DNA of 64,000 nucleotides from JAVBLG01 sp031553655 (GCA_031553655.1 JAVBLG010000049.1:1-64000); one strand, 5' to 3'; counted from the stretch's first letter, positions 41,294 to 49,572 are shown. Numbers and translations are program-made. Notes: a model not told the origin generated them from the sequence alone.

Positions 41294-43702
41294 TCAGGCG
41301 GCCAGCCGGTACACCGTGAGGTTTACCATGCCGGGCAAAGCCGGTTGCGGCTTCATGAGCAGGTTTACCGGAGGCAGAAGCACTGTTTCCAATAAATGAC
41401 CTGTCCATTGACCTACAGCGGAGCCGTTGACGATAATATCGTAGCCGCCGTTCTGGCAGCTTTGCAAAGTAATGTCATAGCCGCGAAAACGGCCATGTAC
41501 GGCCTTGGCGTGCAGCCCGCATATGCTTCCGATTTTGCGGCCGGCGAGACCGGAAGAATCAGATGTACGCGGAACCGTCTGGGACGCGGAAGATGAATCC
41601 GTATGCGCTGAAGTAACAGGGGTATTCGTACTTGGACTTGTGGCCGAACCTGCTGAAACATTTCCACTTACGGATTTGGCTGTGCTGTCCAGAGCCCTGT
41701 AGCTGGCAAAGGTTGACTCCAGGCTGTCCAGAGTCAATTCGCCCACCAGGGCACGGGCAAGCTCCGCGCTCATATTGTCGCCCTGATTGGCCAGGGACAC
41801 CAGGCCGTTTTCCGACAGCTCGCCTTCCAGAACCAGAGCGGCTTCCAATTTGCAGGCGATCAGGCTCATGGCCTTTTCCTGCATGGTGCCGCGATTCACA
41901 AAAAAGCGCACAGTCACGTCCTTGGTCTGGCCGGGCCGCCAGGAACGGCGGGCGGCCTGCCGCAGCAGATATACGGAATAGCCTGTTTCCCAGAAGAACA
42001 AATCCTGAAAACCAAGCAAGTTCATACCTGTTTCCACCATTTGCGGATGGGTAATCAGGCAGTCGCAAGATCCAGTGGCCATATGTTTCTCAATCCACTC
42101 CAGCCGTTTATCGGCGGAAACGGATTTCAGAACCAGGGGGCGCAGCCCTTCGGCCCGCAACATGCCGGAAATATGCTCAAGAGCGCCCATTTTTCCCGTA
42201 TATTCCACATATACAATGAATTTGCGCTTGTTGGCCTTTGATTCCAGGGCGCATTGCAAAAGGCGCTCGTCTTTGGGCGTTTTTTTAATGTCCAGAGCTT
42301 GGGCCGTGGCCACCACATCGTATTTTTTATTCAAAACCTCAAGCTGCCGCTGCGGAAAGTCCGGCCAGGCCAGCAGGCTGTGCAGCATTTGACCGACCAC
42401 TTTCATGTCGTTGTTACGCAGGGCTATGCGCACTTCATCGCGCAGTTTTTTCTCGAACTGTTCGTATTCCACGCGCATTTCATCCGTCAAATCCGTGCAT
42501 TCAAGCACTTCCTGATAGCCGGGCAGAGCGTCGGCAATGTCGCTCACGCGCAGAAACACGCAGCAGTCGATGAAGAACTGGCGCAAAAGCAAGGGTGATA
42601 TGCCAGGTTTTTCGTTGATGCTGTGATCCTCGCGTGAAGCGCGGCCCGTTGCCGGATCGGCGGCTCTGACCGTATGCACCTTTTCCAGCGAGCCATAATC
42701 GCGGATGAATTCCGTTATGGAACTGTAGCTCGGCAAAGCCTTGCACCGTTCCTCTTTGGAGTAATTCAACGCGAATACCCGCTGCAAAAGATAATATATG
42801 TCCGAAGCCTTGCCGCCGCTCAACGTGCCGGTGAGCACCAGGGTTTTGGGAATCACCCCGGCGAGCTGTCCAAGCACAGCTCCTTGTATGGTATTGGAAC
42901 CTTTGAGCTTGTGGGCCTCGTCCGTGATGAGCAGATGGAAATGTTTTTTAAGGTACTTCTTTATGTACATTACCGGCGCGTAAACCTTGCGGCTGTCCGG
43001 AGCCGGGCCCCAGAGCGGTTCGCCGCAATGTCCGCAACAGGTGCGCCTGGTATTTTTCACATACAGGCACTCCGCAGCGCAGCGCGGGCAAATGGGAATT
43101 TCCATGCGCAGCGGGTAGGAAATGATCACGCCGTTTTCATTTGTTTCCTTGATTTGATATGCGGATTTTCTGTAGTAGGATGTGCTCCACGAATAAGAGA
43201 TTTTCATGCGGTTGAAGCCGCAAATCCATACCTCCGGCTTGTCCGGCACGCGCGGAGCCAGGCGCAACTTGGCCAGAAGGCTCAGAGCATCCGGGCCGTT
43301 GGCGTCGATTATCCGCACGGCATCGCCGAACAGGGCCTGTAACTCCCGCGTCCAGGTGGAAATCAGAGTGGTCGGGCAAAGAACCAGGGTACGCGTGGCG
43401 TGGCCGAATACCAGCTCCATGCATCGGCTAACATAGCTTGCTTGCAAAGTTTTTCCGGTGCCCATTTCCGCAATAAGGCCCATGGCCCGCTTTTTTTTGA
43501 AGCCTTTTAGCAAGGCGCAAATGGCCTCCTGCTGCGCGGGATAGGGCTTTTTCGCGCTATTAAGCCTGGCCTTGATTTTTTGAGTCAATTCATTCTGTTC
43601 ACCCGGAACATAGTCGGGGGCGAGCACTTTTTGCACTGTTTCGGCGAGCTTTTTGCTCTGGGCAAGGATGAATTCTTTAAGTGAAGAAGGAAGGATTTGC
43701 AT
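41294..43702 (-). CDS. SNF2-family DNA helicase/translocase with zinc-knuckle insert
   Basis: An 802-residue SF2 protein: Walker A GLIAEMGTGKTLQ (about 75-87), LVLCPTTLISTWTREL, DEAH box LLITDEAHKLKG, VLTGTLSGGKASD and the helicase C part (THPQMVETGMNLLGFQDLFFWETGYSVYLLRQAARRSWRPGQT). A zinc-binding insert (CPRCAAEC, then CCGHCG) lies in domain 1. The C-terminal 150 residues (Ser/Thr-rich linker, then a small globular tail) are unassigned. Such translocases occur in restriction-like and mobile-element maintenance modules. The adjacent methylase suggests work on DNA. Confidence 0.85.
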   Translation of the reverse strand: MQILPSSLKEFILAQSKKLAETVQKVLAPDYVPGEQNELTQKIKARLNSAKKPYPAQQEAICALLKGFKKKRAMGLIAEMGTGKTLQASYVSRCMELVFGHATRTLVLCPTTLISTWTRELQALFGDAVRIIDANGPDALSLLAKLRLAPRVPDKPEVWICGFNRMKISYSWSTSYYRKSAYQIKETNENGVIISYPLRMEIPICPRCAAECLYVKNTRRTCCGHCGEPLWGPAPDSRKVYAPVMYIKKYLKKHFHLLITDEAHKLKGSNTIQGAVLGQLAGVIPKTLVLTGTLSGGKASDIYYLLQRVFALNYSKEERCKALPSYSSITEFIRDYGSLEKVHTVRAADPATGRASREDHSINEKPGISPLLLRQFFIDCCVFLRVSDIADALPGYQEVLECTDLTDEMRVEYEQFEKKLRDEVRIALRNNDMKVVGQMLHSLLAWPDFPQRQLEVLNKKYDVVATAQALDIKKTPKDERLLQCALESKANKRKFIVYVEYTGKMGALEHISGMLRAEGLRPLVLKSVSADKRLEWIEKHMATGSCDCLITHPQMVETGMNLLGFQDLFFWETGYSVYLLRQAARRSWRPGQTKDVTVRFFVNRGTMQEKAMSLIACKLEAALVLEGELSENGLVSLANQGDNMSAELARALVGELTLDSLESTFASYRALDSTAKSVSGNVSAGSATSPSTNTPVTSAHTDSSSASQTVPRTSDSSGLAGRKIGSICGLHAKAVHGRFRGYDITLQSCQNGGYDIIVNGSAVGQWTGHLLETVLLPPVNLLMKPQPALPGMVNLTVYRLAA

Positions 43703-43768
43703 GGTTCCCCTCTCATATACGAGAGGAAAACACTCCCCGGGGAGAGTGATTCCCTCCCCGGTTACGGT
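43703..43768 (-). promoter_or_regulatory. Alternative-pairing leader 3 (SNF2 gene)
   Basis: GGGAGGGAA pairs with TTTCCTCTC (9 bp, two GU) around a strong CACTC-CCC/GGGGAGTG hairpin. The second segment TTTTCCTCTC also pairs with GAGAGGGGAA at the ribosome binding site (10 bp, two GU; loop GTATAT). Confidence 0.65.
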
Positions 43769-43791
43769 GATGAGTTTAAATTGAAAGCAAA

Positions 43792-44358
43792 TTACGCGGC
43801 CAGTTCAGCCGCGATGTCGATAAAGCGCGGAATTTCCGGCATCAGCAGTTCTTCCAGGGTATCAATGGACGGCAAATTCAAAGTATACACTTCTTCGCCT
43901 GGTTCCAGGCCGAAAATGCGCAACTTATCCGCATAGCCGTAATCTTTGGCCATATTCCACAGAATCGGAGCAAATTCCTCAATCAGCGGCAATGATTGGC
44001 CAAACTCTTTCCTGAAAAGCCTGAAAGCCCGCGCGGCCAGTTCTTCCGGCTGCCCGCAGACAACTTTTCCGAGCAGCCCGGGGTAATAAACCAAACCCAC
44101 GGCATACCCTGTGGGAGCGAGTTGGCGGGTAATTGTTTTGCCGGGCATATGGGGAGCGTAAAAGCTCTTTACACTGTCGCCGGCCGTGAAGCTGACAGTT
44201 TTTTTGCAAACCAGATCGGCGCAGACAGCTTTTACTTCTTCCGCCACGCCTATGAATACGGCTTTGATCACTTGCGCGCTGTGGCGCGAATTCATGCAAA
44301 TAGCTTGCACAAGTTTGACATTTGTCCCGATTATATGGGGAGACGCGGTAATATTCAT
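43792..44358 (-). CDS. Uncharacterised mobile-element protein
   Basis: A 188-residue product with no family I recognise. It looks like a mixed alpha/beta soluble protein (AVFIGVAEEVKAVCADLVCKKTV, GYAVGLVYYPGLLGKVVCGQPEEL, PRFIDIAAELAA). It starts 9 bp after the methylase-like gene's stop, with GAAGG ahead, so it is cotranscribed and possibly a partner of that enzyme. Confidence 0.6.
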   Translation of the reverse strand: MNITASPHIIGTNVKLVQAICMNSRHSAQVIKAVFIGVAEEVKAVCADLVCKKTVSFTAGDSVKSFYAPHMPGKTITRQLAPTGYAVGLVYYPGLLGKVVCGQPEELAARAFRLFRKEFGQSLPLIEEFAPILWNMAKDYGYADKLRIFGLEPGEEVYTLNLPSIDTLEELLMPEIPRFIDIAAELAA

Positions 44359-44367
44359 ACATGGCCT

Positions 44368-45399
44368 TCAGGTAAGATTGTGAACTACGAACTCCCCGGC
44401 CGCCAAAGTGGCGGTCAGATCCACGGCATTTACCGTGGGCGTGGGAGTGAATCGCGTTCTGGTCACGGTTTTGTCTTCATCATGCTCCGTCGTGACATGT
44501 TCGGCGATGCCGGTGGCTCCGGCCACTATCCATAAGTTGCCGTTTTCCGCGCGGTATACGCCGTCCATTATGCCGGTGGCCAGTATGACCGCCTGATGCC
44601 CGCTGCGCAGCGGCATCAGTGTGCTGACCGTGCGCGATACATCCTGGGCGATACCGTGTTCCAGCGCTTTTTTGGCCTGGGGGTGCCGCAACAAATGCCG
44701 CACCGTATGCGGATCAAGATTTTGGGAATAAAAGTAAAATGGGGAAGAGGCTATGGCCGGGGGCACCGTGTACGAACCGGACGGCCTTTGCCCGTCGCCA
44801 ATAACAAGGGGATTGTTTATATAATGATGGTAACGCGCCGTTTCCTCCTGAAGCTTTCCGGTGCATTTGCGCCCGAAAAGAACCGCCTGGCCGAAGGCCT
44901 TGAAATCCTGGTCGGGAAAGCGGCAAACAATGATGTCTTTCAGAAGTACGGGCAGTTTTTCACTGAATTCTTTGCGTTTCAGCACTTCAAGCGGCACTAT
45001 GTAAACCAATATGCCGTCTTTGCGCAGAAAGCGCAGCGTGTGAAGGAATTTCATTTCCGTGCGGCCTTCGCCGGATTCCTGATCGTATGGCGGGTTAAGA
45101 AGTATCAGAGAAAAACTCCTCTCCGGAGTTTTCAGCTCGAACACACCGTCGCCACAGGCCGTGGTCAGGCCATTGGCGCGGCATTCTTCCGCCCTGGATT
45201 CGTCCAGTTCATTGGCGAACAGTCTGGTTACTCCCAATGCCCGGCCGAGCAGAAGCAAAGCCTCCCCGGTTCCGGCGCATGGGTCCAGAATCATGGTTTT
45301 TGAAGGTTCCGGCGCATGCAGGTATTCCGCGATAAGCGGAACCAGATGCGGCGGGGTTTTGTAATAGCCCATCTTGCTCTGAGAGGCGAAGCGCGCCAT
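44368..45399 (-). CDS. N6-adenine DNA methyltransferase-like protein (DUF6094 type)
   Basis: A 343-residue SAM-dependent methyltransferase fold: motif I LDPCAGTGEALL (39-50), motif II FANELDESRAEEC, acidic GDGVFEL and catalytic motif IV LLNPPYDQES (NPPY 102-105). It resembles the DUF6094 group in integrative elements. No restriction endonuclease is obvious beside it, although a SNF2 translocase and a PD-(D/E)XK nuclease are in the same block. AAGGAGAT precedes ATG 45399, 12 bp after the upstream gene. Confidence 0.78.
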   Translation of the reverse strand: MARFASQSKMGYYKTPPHLVPLIAEYLHAPEPSKTMILDPCAGTGEALLLLGRALGVTRLFANELDESRAEECRANGLTTACGDGVFELKTPERSFSLILLNPPYDQESGEGRTEMKFLHTLRFLRKDGILVYIVPLEVLKRKEFSEKLPVLLKDIIVCRFPDQDFKAFGQAVLFGRKCTGKLQEETARYHHYINNPLVIGDGQRPSGSYTVPPAIASSPFYFYSQNLDPHTVRHLLRHPQAKKALEHGIAQDVSRTVSTLMPLRSGHQAVILATGIMDGVYRAENGNLWIVAGATGIAEHVTTEHDEDKTVTRTRFTPTPTVNAVDLTATLAAGEFVVHNLT

Positions 45400-45411
45400 T
45401 TTTTATCTCCT

Positions 45412-45960
45412 TTACGCGGCAATGCCGGTTTCCCGCACGGGGCATATGGGACGCCTGAAAACGGTCTGATTCGGCAGCAGGTTTTCCGTTTCCCGAAGAA
45501 ACCCCACAGAATCGAGCACAATTTCGTATTCCGATTTTGGAAACACCCTGGCTTTTTTTCCGGCCAGATGTCTGCGAAAGGCGCTGCAAAAAGGGTGAGC
45601 CCTTTTCCGCAAATCGTCAGAAGCCGAGTCGAAAAACTCCAACCGCTGCCTGGCCGCGGCAATCAGGGCTACTTCTTTTATTTTTTTGTTTTTCCTGTTT
45701 TCCAGATGTTCCTTGACCTTGTTGAGCCAGAATTCGCCCATATGCATAAAAAACGGAGGCGAGATTTTCAACGCCGTGGTTCTGTCGTCATTCAGGAAAT
45801 TCTGGAACGTGAGCACCAGGGCCTGAATCGGAGCCCGCAAATGTTCCGGGCAATCGCCGGCCAGGAGATCGCGTAAATCCACAAGCAGAGCCTGGGCGCG
45901 GTGGCGCTCTTTAATGGCGTACTGCTGTTCCGAATAGGTGGGATAAATATATTGAGACAT
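45412..45960 (-). CDS. Uncharacterised helical protein of the mobile block
   Basis: A 182-residue, probably all-helical protein (IKERHRAQALLVDLRDLLAGDCP, NKVKEHLENRKNKKIKEVALIAAARQRLEFF) that I do not recognise. It leads the small operon with the methylase-like gene and the 188-residue protein, and its own start is preceded by a regulatory leader with perfect 13-bp pairing. Function unknown. Confidence 0.6.
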   Translation of the reverse strand: MSQYIYPTYSEQQYAIKERHRAQALLVDLRDLLAGDCPEHLRAPIQALVLTFQNFLNDDRTTALKISPPFFMHMGEFWLNKVKEHLENRKNKKIKEVALIAAARQRLEFFDSASDDLRKRAHPFCSAFRRHLAGKKARVFPKSEYEIVLDSVGFLRETENLLPNQTVFRRPICPVRETGIAA

Positions 45961-46040
45961 GGTTCGCTCCTTTTCAAAGGCGGAAAAAGAGCGCGCCGGG
46001 CGGCGGAAACTCTTTTTCCGCCGTTATGTTGGGGGGGTAT
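45961..46040 (-). promoter_or_regulatory. Alternative-pairing leader 4, clearest example
   Basis: GGCGGAAAAAGAG (complement 46010-46022) is perfectly complementary over 13 bp to CTCTTTTTCCGCC (complement 45979-45991). The same downstream segment, CGCTCTTTTT, also pairs over 10 bp (one GU) with AAAAGGAGCG, which contains the ribosome binding site (complement 45965-45974). A GC-rich inner hairpin separates the upper segments. Confidence 0.75.
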
Positions 46041-46098
46041 GAATGTAAAAATTTGATAAAAATGCAGCCTGAATTTCCGCTATCTGGAAAACGACAAA

Positions 46099-47301
46099 TC
46101 AGGCTACCTTGCCGAGCGGCGCTGGATCCGCGGCTTCGTGAGGTGTGGCGCTTTTGCCGGAACCGGCCTTGGCCCCTTTCTTTATGGTGTTGACGTAAAG
46201 CCTGGCCGACTGATCCGAGGCGATGCTTACTTTAAAGCGTTTCTCGCCCGCAGCGATCCAGTCGCCGGGTTTCAGGCCGGAAGTTTCATCTTCAGTAATC
46301 CGCCAGTAAGCGGCCTTGATTTGATTGTCCAAATCCGCTGTTTCTTCTTCCAGGGATTTGATCAGGGTTTTGAGTTCACTTCTTTGGGAGAGCAGAGCTT
46401 CGTACTCGGAATAGTCATGCCCGCAGAATTTTGGGCAGCCGCCGCCATGAGCGCACCAGTCGCAAAGCGGATAGAATCCGCCGCGAAAAGGCACATCATC
46501 AAGCGAAAGATTTCCGGCCCTGATTTCCGACACGGCGGCCCAGATGCGGGCGGCCACGTCCAGGCACACGTTCAACGTGTCAGGGCTCGGTTCATAGGGG
46601 CCGAAGACCTTGGCGTCATCCGGAGCGATGCTCACCACCCACCCTTCAATATTCGCTTCCTCCGGGTTTAACGGCAGTTGTATGCCGAAAACCAGGGCTG
46701 CAAGTTCTGGGAAGGTTTTATTCTGATGAATAAGAGCCCCTTGCGCATCTTTCAGATTAAAACAGTTTTTGTTCCATAAGATTTTGAGCAGTCCGAGTTG
46801 CGCGTAAAGCTGAGTTTCGTGCGCGGTATAAAGATTTCGGGGCAGTTTTTTGGAGCTTTTGATTTCCAAAATGCGCACGGCCGGATTTTTGCCGCCCCAT
46901 ACAAGCGTAAAATCGAGATGTGCCTGTATGGGAACGTCCTGATACCGGGTACGTATTTCAAGTTGAGGGATAAAGCGGACTCCCGCGGCGGAAAGGGCAT
47001 TGGCTATGCCGCCTTCCACCCAATGGCCGCGTTGCAGGGTAACTTGCAGTTTCAACTCATCCTCTATGCGTTCCAGATCTCCGGATGCATGCAGGCCGTC
47101 CAGTGTTTCCGGGCCTACCGCAAATGAATGTTCAAGTTTCCCGGCCACGGCCGAGCGCAGGCACTCAATGCCGCGCCCGATATCCGACATTCCCAGATAT
47201 GAGCCGCGTTCTCCGAGTTCGCGAGCGCCGCGCGCCGCGCCATGCAGCAAAAAACCTCTGGCCAGAAGACCCAGAAGCCCGGTGGATTTTTGTTTGATCA
47301 T
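46099..47301 (-). CDS. PD-(D/E)XK nuclease, Cas4/RecB-like with probable Fe-S cluster
   Basis: A 400-residue protein. The nuclease core shows a RecB-type set: H93 in RGHWVEGG, D130 in PIQAHLDFTLVW, E146-x-K148 in ILEIKSS and the QXXXY motif near HETQLYAQLG (164-168). Cysteines C47 and C280, C283, C289, C293 (CDWCAHGGGCPKFC) match the 4Fe-4S arrangement of Cas4 and AddB-type nucleases. A coiled coil follows. No cas1/cas2 or CRISPR repeats are present, so the role is probably recombination of the element. ATG 47301 is chosen because GGAGGG precedes it and the leader structure ends there. Confidence 0.8.
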   Translation of the reverse strand: MIKQKSTGLLGLLARGFLLHGAARGARELGERGSYLGMSDIGRGIECLRSAVAGKLEHSFAVGPETLDGLHASGDLERIEDELKLQVTLQRGHWVEGGIANALSAAGVRFIPQLEIRTRYQDVPIQAHLDFTLVWGGKNPAVRILEIKSSKKLPRNLYTAHETQLYAQLGLLKILWNKNCFNLKDAQGALIHQNKTFPELAALVFGIQLPLNPEEANIEGWVVSIAPDDAKVFGPYEPSPDTLNVCLDVAARIWAAVSEIRAGNLSLDDVPFRGGFYPLCDWCAHGGGCPKFCGHDYSEYEALLSQRSELKTLIKSLEEETADLDNQIKAAYWRITEDETSGLKPGDWIAAGEKRFKVSIASDQSARLYVNTIKKGAKAGSGKSATPHEAADPAPLGKVA

Positions 47302-47362
47302 ATGCCCTCCGTAAAACATGGAGAGCTCCCGGCAAAGGGAGATGCTCCCCATGTCGGGTATA
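47302..47362 (-). promoter_or_regulatory. Alternative-pairing leader 5 (nuclease gene)
   Basis: ACATGGGGAGC (complement 47344-47354) pairs with GCTCTCCATGT (complement 47316-47326), 11 bp with one GU, around an inner TCCC/GGGA hairpin. GCTCTCC also pairs with GGAGGGC at the ribosome binding site (7 bp, one GU). Confidence 0.65.
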
Positions 47363-47372
47363 TTGCGTGTAT

Positions 47373-47780
47373 TCAAAAATTGTGTCTGATTAATCTATGC
47401 TGATGCACTCTTCGCTTGTGCGGCAAAAGAGATCGCTCTGACCAGATGCAGATTGAAAGGATTGTCGTGATCAGTCCCTGGCGTTCTATGTCGTCCAGGT
47501 CTTGCCCGACTGAATAGAACAGTATTTGCCCAGGTTCGAGCAAGTCCATGATGTTGCGCATGATGCGCCATTCGGGCACATCTTTATGCCAGGTACGCCA
47601 AGACCAGAAGCGCAAGGTCGCGCCTTCGGCATCCAGACGTTCGGTGGGGTTGGCCAGGAATTCCGTGAAAGCCTTGAATTCCTCAGCCTGAAGTTTTTCG
47701 GCAGTTTCTCTGGCGTGCTTGTTGAAGGCCTCTTGTCCGTCAGGTGAGAGGCACAGCACGATTTCACACTGATAGCCCAT
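47373..47780 (-). CDS. Small paralogue 1 of a tandem family, 3' end frameshifted
   Basis: A 135-residue product (ATG 47780) related to the next two genes: MGYQCEIVLCLSPDGQEAF at the start and LRFWSWRTWHKDVPEW plus ILFYSVGQDLDDIERQG in the middle. Past that point the frame reads an unrelated tail. The -1 frame from a GGG run near 47480 gives DNPFNLHLVRAISF, matching DNPFGLRISRGFSF of paralogue 2. A one-base loss (or sequencing error) therefore altered the C-terminus. Function unknown; the family is acidic. Confidence 0.65.
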   Translation of the reverse strand: MGYQCEIVLCLSPDGQEAFNKHARETAEKLQAEEFKAFTEFLANPTERLDAEGATLRFWSWRTWHKDVPEWRIMRNIMDLLEPGQILFYSVGQDLDDIERQGLITTILSICIWSERSLLPHKRRVHQHRLIRHNF

Positions 47781-47845
47781 AAAGCTCTCCTTGCAAAAGA
47801 GCGGAGAGCTTCCCATGCGGGTAGGCTCCCCGCTTGGGTTGTTTT
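47781..47845 (-). promoter_or_regulatory. Alternative-pairing leader 6 (small paralogue 1)
   Basis: GCGGGGAGC (complement 47825-47833) pairs with GCTCTCCGC (complement 47801-47809), 9 bp with one GU, around CCCGC-AT-GGG. AAGCTCTCC also pairs perfectly (9 bp) with GGAGAGCTT, the ribosome binding site (complement 47782-47790). Confidence 0.7.
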
Positions 47846-47854
47846 TATTGCTGT

Positions 47855-48220
47855 TCAATTATTAAATGAAAAGCCCCTGGAGATGCGCAGGCCGAAAGGA
47901 TTGTCAAAATATCCCCCTTCGCGCCGCACATCGTCCAACTCCTCGCCTATGCGATAGAATATGAAACCTTCATACTCCATCTCGTCAAATAGCTGGTGCA
48001 AAAAGTCAATTTCCACAAACTCCATATGCCATTTCTGGGCTCTCCATATTCGCAAGGTCGAGCCGTACTTTTCATGCATTTCGTCGGATTTGAACAACAA
48101 TTCGCGCAACGACTGATACTCGTAGGGGGCCATGTCATTTTCGGCTTTTTCATAGCGTTCTTTCAGCAAGGCTTCGCTCACCGAATCAAGGCAAAGGGCC
48201 ACATTGGAGCAATATCCCAT
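47855..48220 (-). CDS. Small paralogue 2 of a tandem family
   Basis: A 121-residue product with MGYCSNVALCLDSVSEALL at the start, STLRIWRAQKWHMEFVEI and GFIFYRIGEELDDVRREGG in the middle and DNPFGLRISRGFSF at the end. It is a paralogue of its two neighbours. It starts 12 bp after the third copy, with AAGGGAG ahead of ATG 48220. No known domain recognised; acidic residues dominate the helices. Confidence 0.65.
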   Translation of the reverse strand: MGYCSNVALCLDSVSEALLKERYEKAENDMAPYEYQSLRELLFKSDEMHEKYGSTLRIWRAQKWHMEFVEIDFLHQLFDEMEYEGFIFYRIGEELDDVRREGGYFDNPFGLRISRGFSFNN

Positions 48221-48232
48221 GGTCGTCTCCCT

Positions 48233-48616
48233 TCAACGGTATGAATTAGCCGGCAGATTGATATGGCTGTAGTAGGCCATATAAGCGGGGTCGCCTGCGA
48301 AATATTCACTTCCGCATTCGCCCCTTGAGTCAAAATCGTCGTCTTTTTCGCCGATTCTGGCGAAGAACAGATTTTTGGCTTCCATAACGGCAGCAATTTC
48401 ACATAGAAAGGCCACCTCGAAGTCGTTCAAGTCATAGTTAAACCATACGCGGATGGAGCATTCGTCATCCTGCTTGTACAAGGAGCCGGAGAAAAAACCG
48501 CTCAGTACTTCTTGCTTGTCACAAGGCAGCACAGCAATGGCCTCAGCCAACCTTTCTTGCAAATATCTTTCGCCCTCAGGCGAACAATACAAAAAAATCA
48601 CTTTCTGCGTGGACAT
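48233..48616 (-). CDS. Small paralogue 3 of a tandem family
   Basis: A 127-residue product: STQKVIFLYCSPEGERYLQERL, then SIRVWFNYDLNDFEVAFL and NLFFARIGEKDDDFDSRG. The spacing of these segments matches paralogues 1 and 2, though identity is low. ATG 48616 follows GGAG; an in-frame ATG at 48628 is also possible. First of the 48.6-47.9 kb gene pair. Function unknown. Confidence 0.6.
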   Translation of the reverse strand: MSTQKVIFLYCSPEGERYLQERLAEAIAVLPCDKQEVLSGFFSGSLYKQDDECSIRVWFNYDLNDFEVAFLCEIAAVMEAKNLFFARIGEKDDDFDSRGECGSEYFAGDPAYMAYYSHINLPANSYR

Positions 48617-48660
48617 GAAGTTCTCCATTTATTTTATGTGGAATGATTTGGCGAAAAAAA

Positions 48661-49401
48661 CTATGCGGCATCCGCATAGCGCCACCAGACACGGCGTTCG
48701 CCGCTCCATTGGAAGCCGGCTCCACGCAGCATTTCTTTGCGCTGGCCGGTATTGCCTGAAGCGGTTATGCAGAGTTTGCCGTTGCCAGCCTGAACCGTGT
48801 CATAACGGACACCGTCCAGCCTCGGCAGCGAAGCAAGCAGCTCGCGGTTCGGTCCGGACGGCTGATGTGGGGAAATAGGCTGGTCATCATAAGGAGCGTC
48901 GGGCTGTTGGGGAGCTGGTAAAGCTCTCTTTACCCTATTAGCCTGTTGGCTACGGCCTTGCTGCGGATTGCGGTCGGCATGGCAACCGTTTTTACCGGAA
49001 GCCATATTGGCGTCGTCATCGTCTTCGCAGACAATGCCGGCAACCACGCAAAGGCCGTAGCGGCGAAGATATGTTAAAGCGGATCCGTAAGCCTGCGGAT
49101 CATTTTTGGGCGCGGGCATGGTCAGAATGGACGCCTGCCATTGCTCCGATTCAATATGCAGTATTTTGGTAACCAGAGAAACATATCCCGGTTCGGCGGG
49201 AATGTTGTACTGAGTCACCCACAAGCCGTTTTTAAACAAAACATCGCGGCACGCCTCCACAACCTGGGTGAGCGTGGCGTATTTGCTTTTAGTAAAAGGA
49301 TTATCCGCATTCTTGATCACCGGTTCCATGGCGTTTTGAGCATCACGCATGGCCTTGGCCAGTTTGCTGATTTTTTCCGAACAGTAAGAAATGCCGCTCA
49401 T
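48661..49401 (-). CDS. ERF-family single-strand annealing recombinase
   Basis: A 246-residue protein with the ERF core: NPFTKSKYATLTQVVEACRDVLFKNGLWVTQ, SVLTMPAPKNDPQAYGSALTYLRRYGLCVVAGI (Y-G-S-A-x-T-Y-x-R-R-Y). An Asn/Gln/Pro linker follows, then a small C-terminal domain (QRKEMLRGAGFQWSGERRVWWRY). ERF proteins anneal single strands for phage and plasmid recombination. SSB is encoded next, giving a recombination pair. Confidence 0.85.
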   Translation of the reverse strand: MSGISYCSEKISKLAKAMRDAQNAMEPVIKNADNPFTKSKYATLTQVVEACRDVLFKNGLWVTQYNIPAEPGYVSLVTKILHIESEQWQASILTMPAPKNDPQAYGSALTYLRRYGLCVVAGIVCEDDDDANMASGKNGCHADRNPQQGRSQQANRVKRALPAPQQPDAPYDDQPISPHQPSGPNRELLASLPRLDGVRYDTVQAGNGKLCITASGNTGQRKEMLRGAGFQWSGERRVWWRYADAA

Positions 49402-49466
49402 GAGCTTTCTCCTTGAAAATCAGGGGAAAGCTCCCCATCGGGGAAACTTCCCCCTGATGGTGGATA
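49402..49466 (-). promoter_or_regulatory. Alternative-pairing leader 7 (ERF gene)
   Basis: ATCAGGGGGAAG (complement 49447-49458) pairs with CTTTCCCCTGAT (complement 49419-49430), 12 bp with one GU, around CCCC-GAT-GGGG. GAGCTTTCCCC also matches GGAGAAAGCTC at the ribosome binding site at 10 of 11 positions. Confidence 0.7.
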
Positions 49467-49572
49467 AATATGTTTTTTTCTGTGCTGTCTGTACGATGGC
49501 GGCAACCTAAGCGGCTTCGCCCCATTCGGTGTCCTGGTTCATGTCTATCTCCTTAAAAATTATGAAATTCGT

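Noticed and set aside
46099..47301. Cas4-like gene as part of a CRISPR-Cas locus
   Set aside because: No repeats with unique spacers and no cas1, cas2 or effector genes are present; the neighbours are recombination genes.
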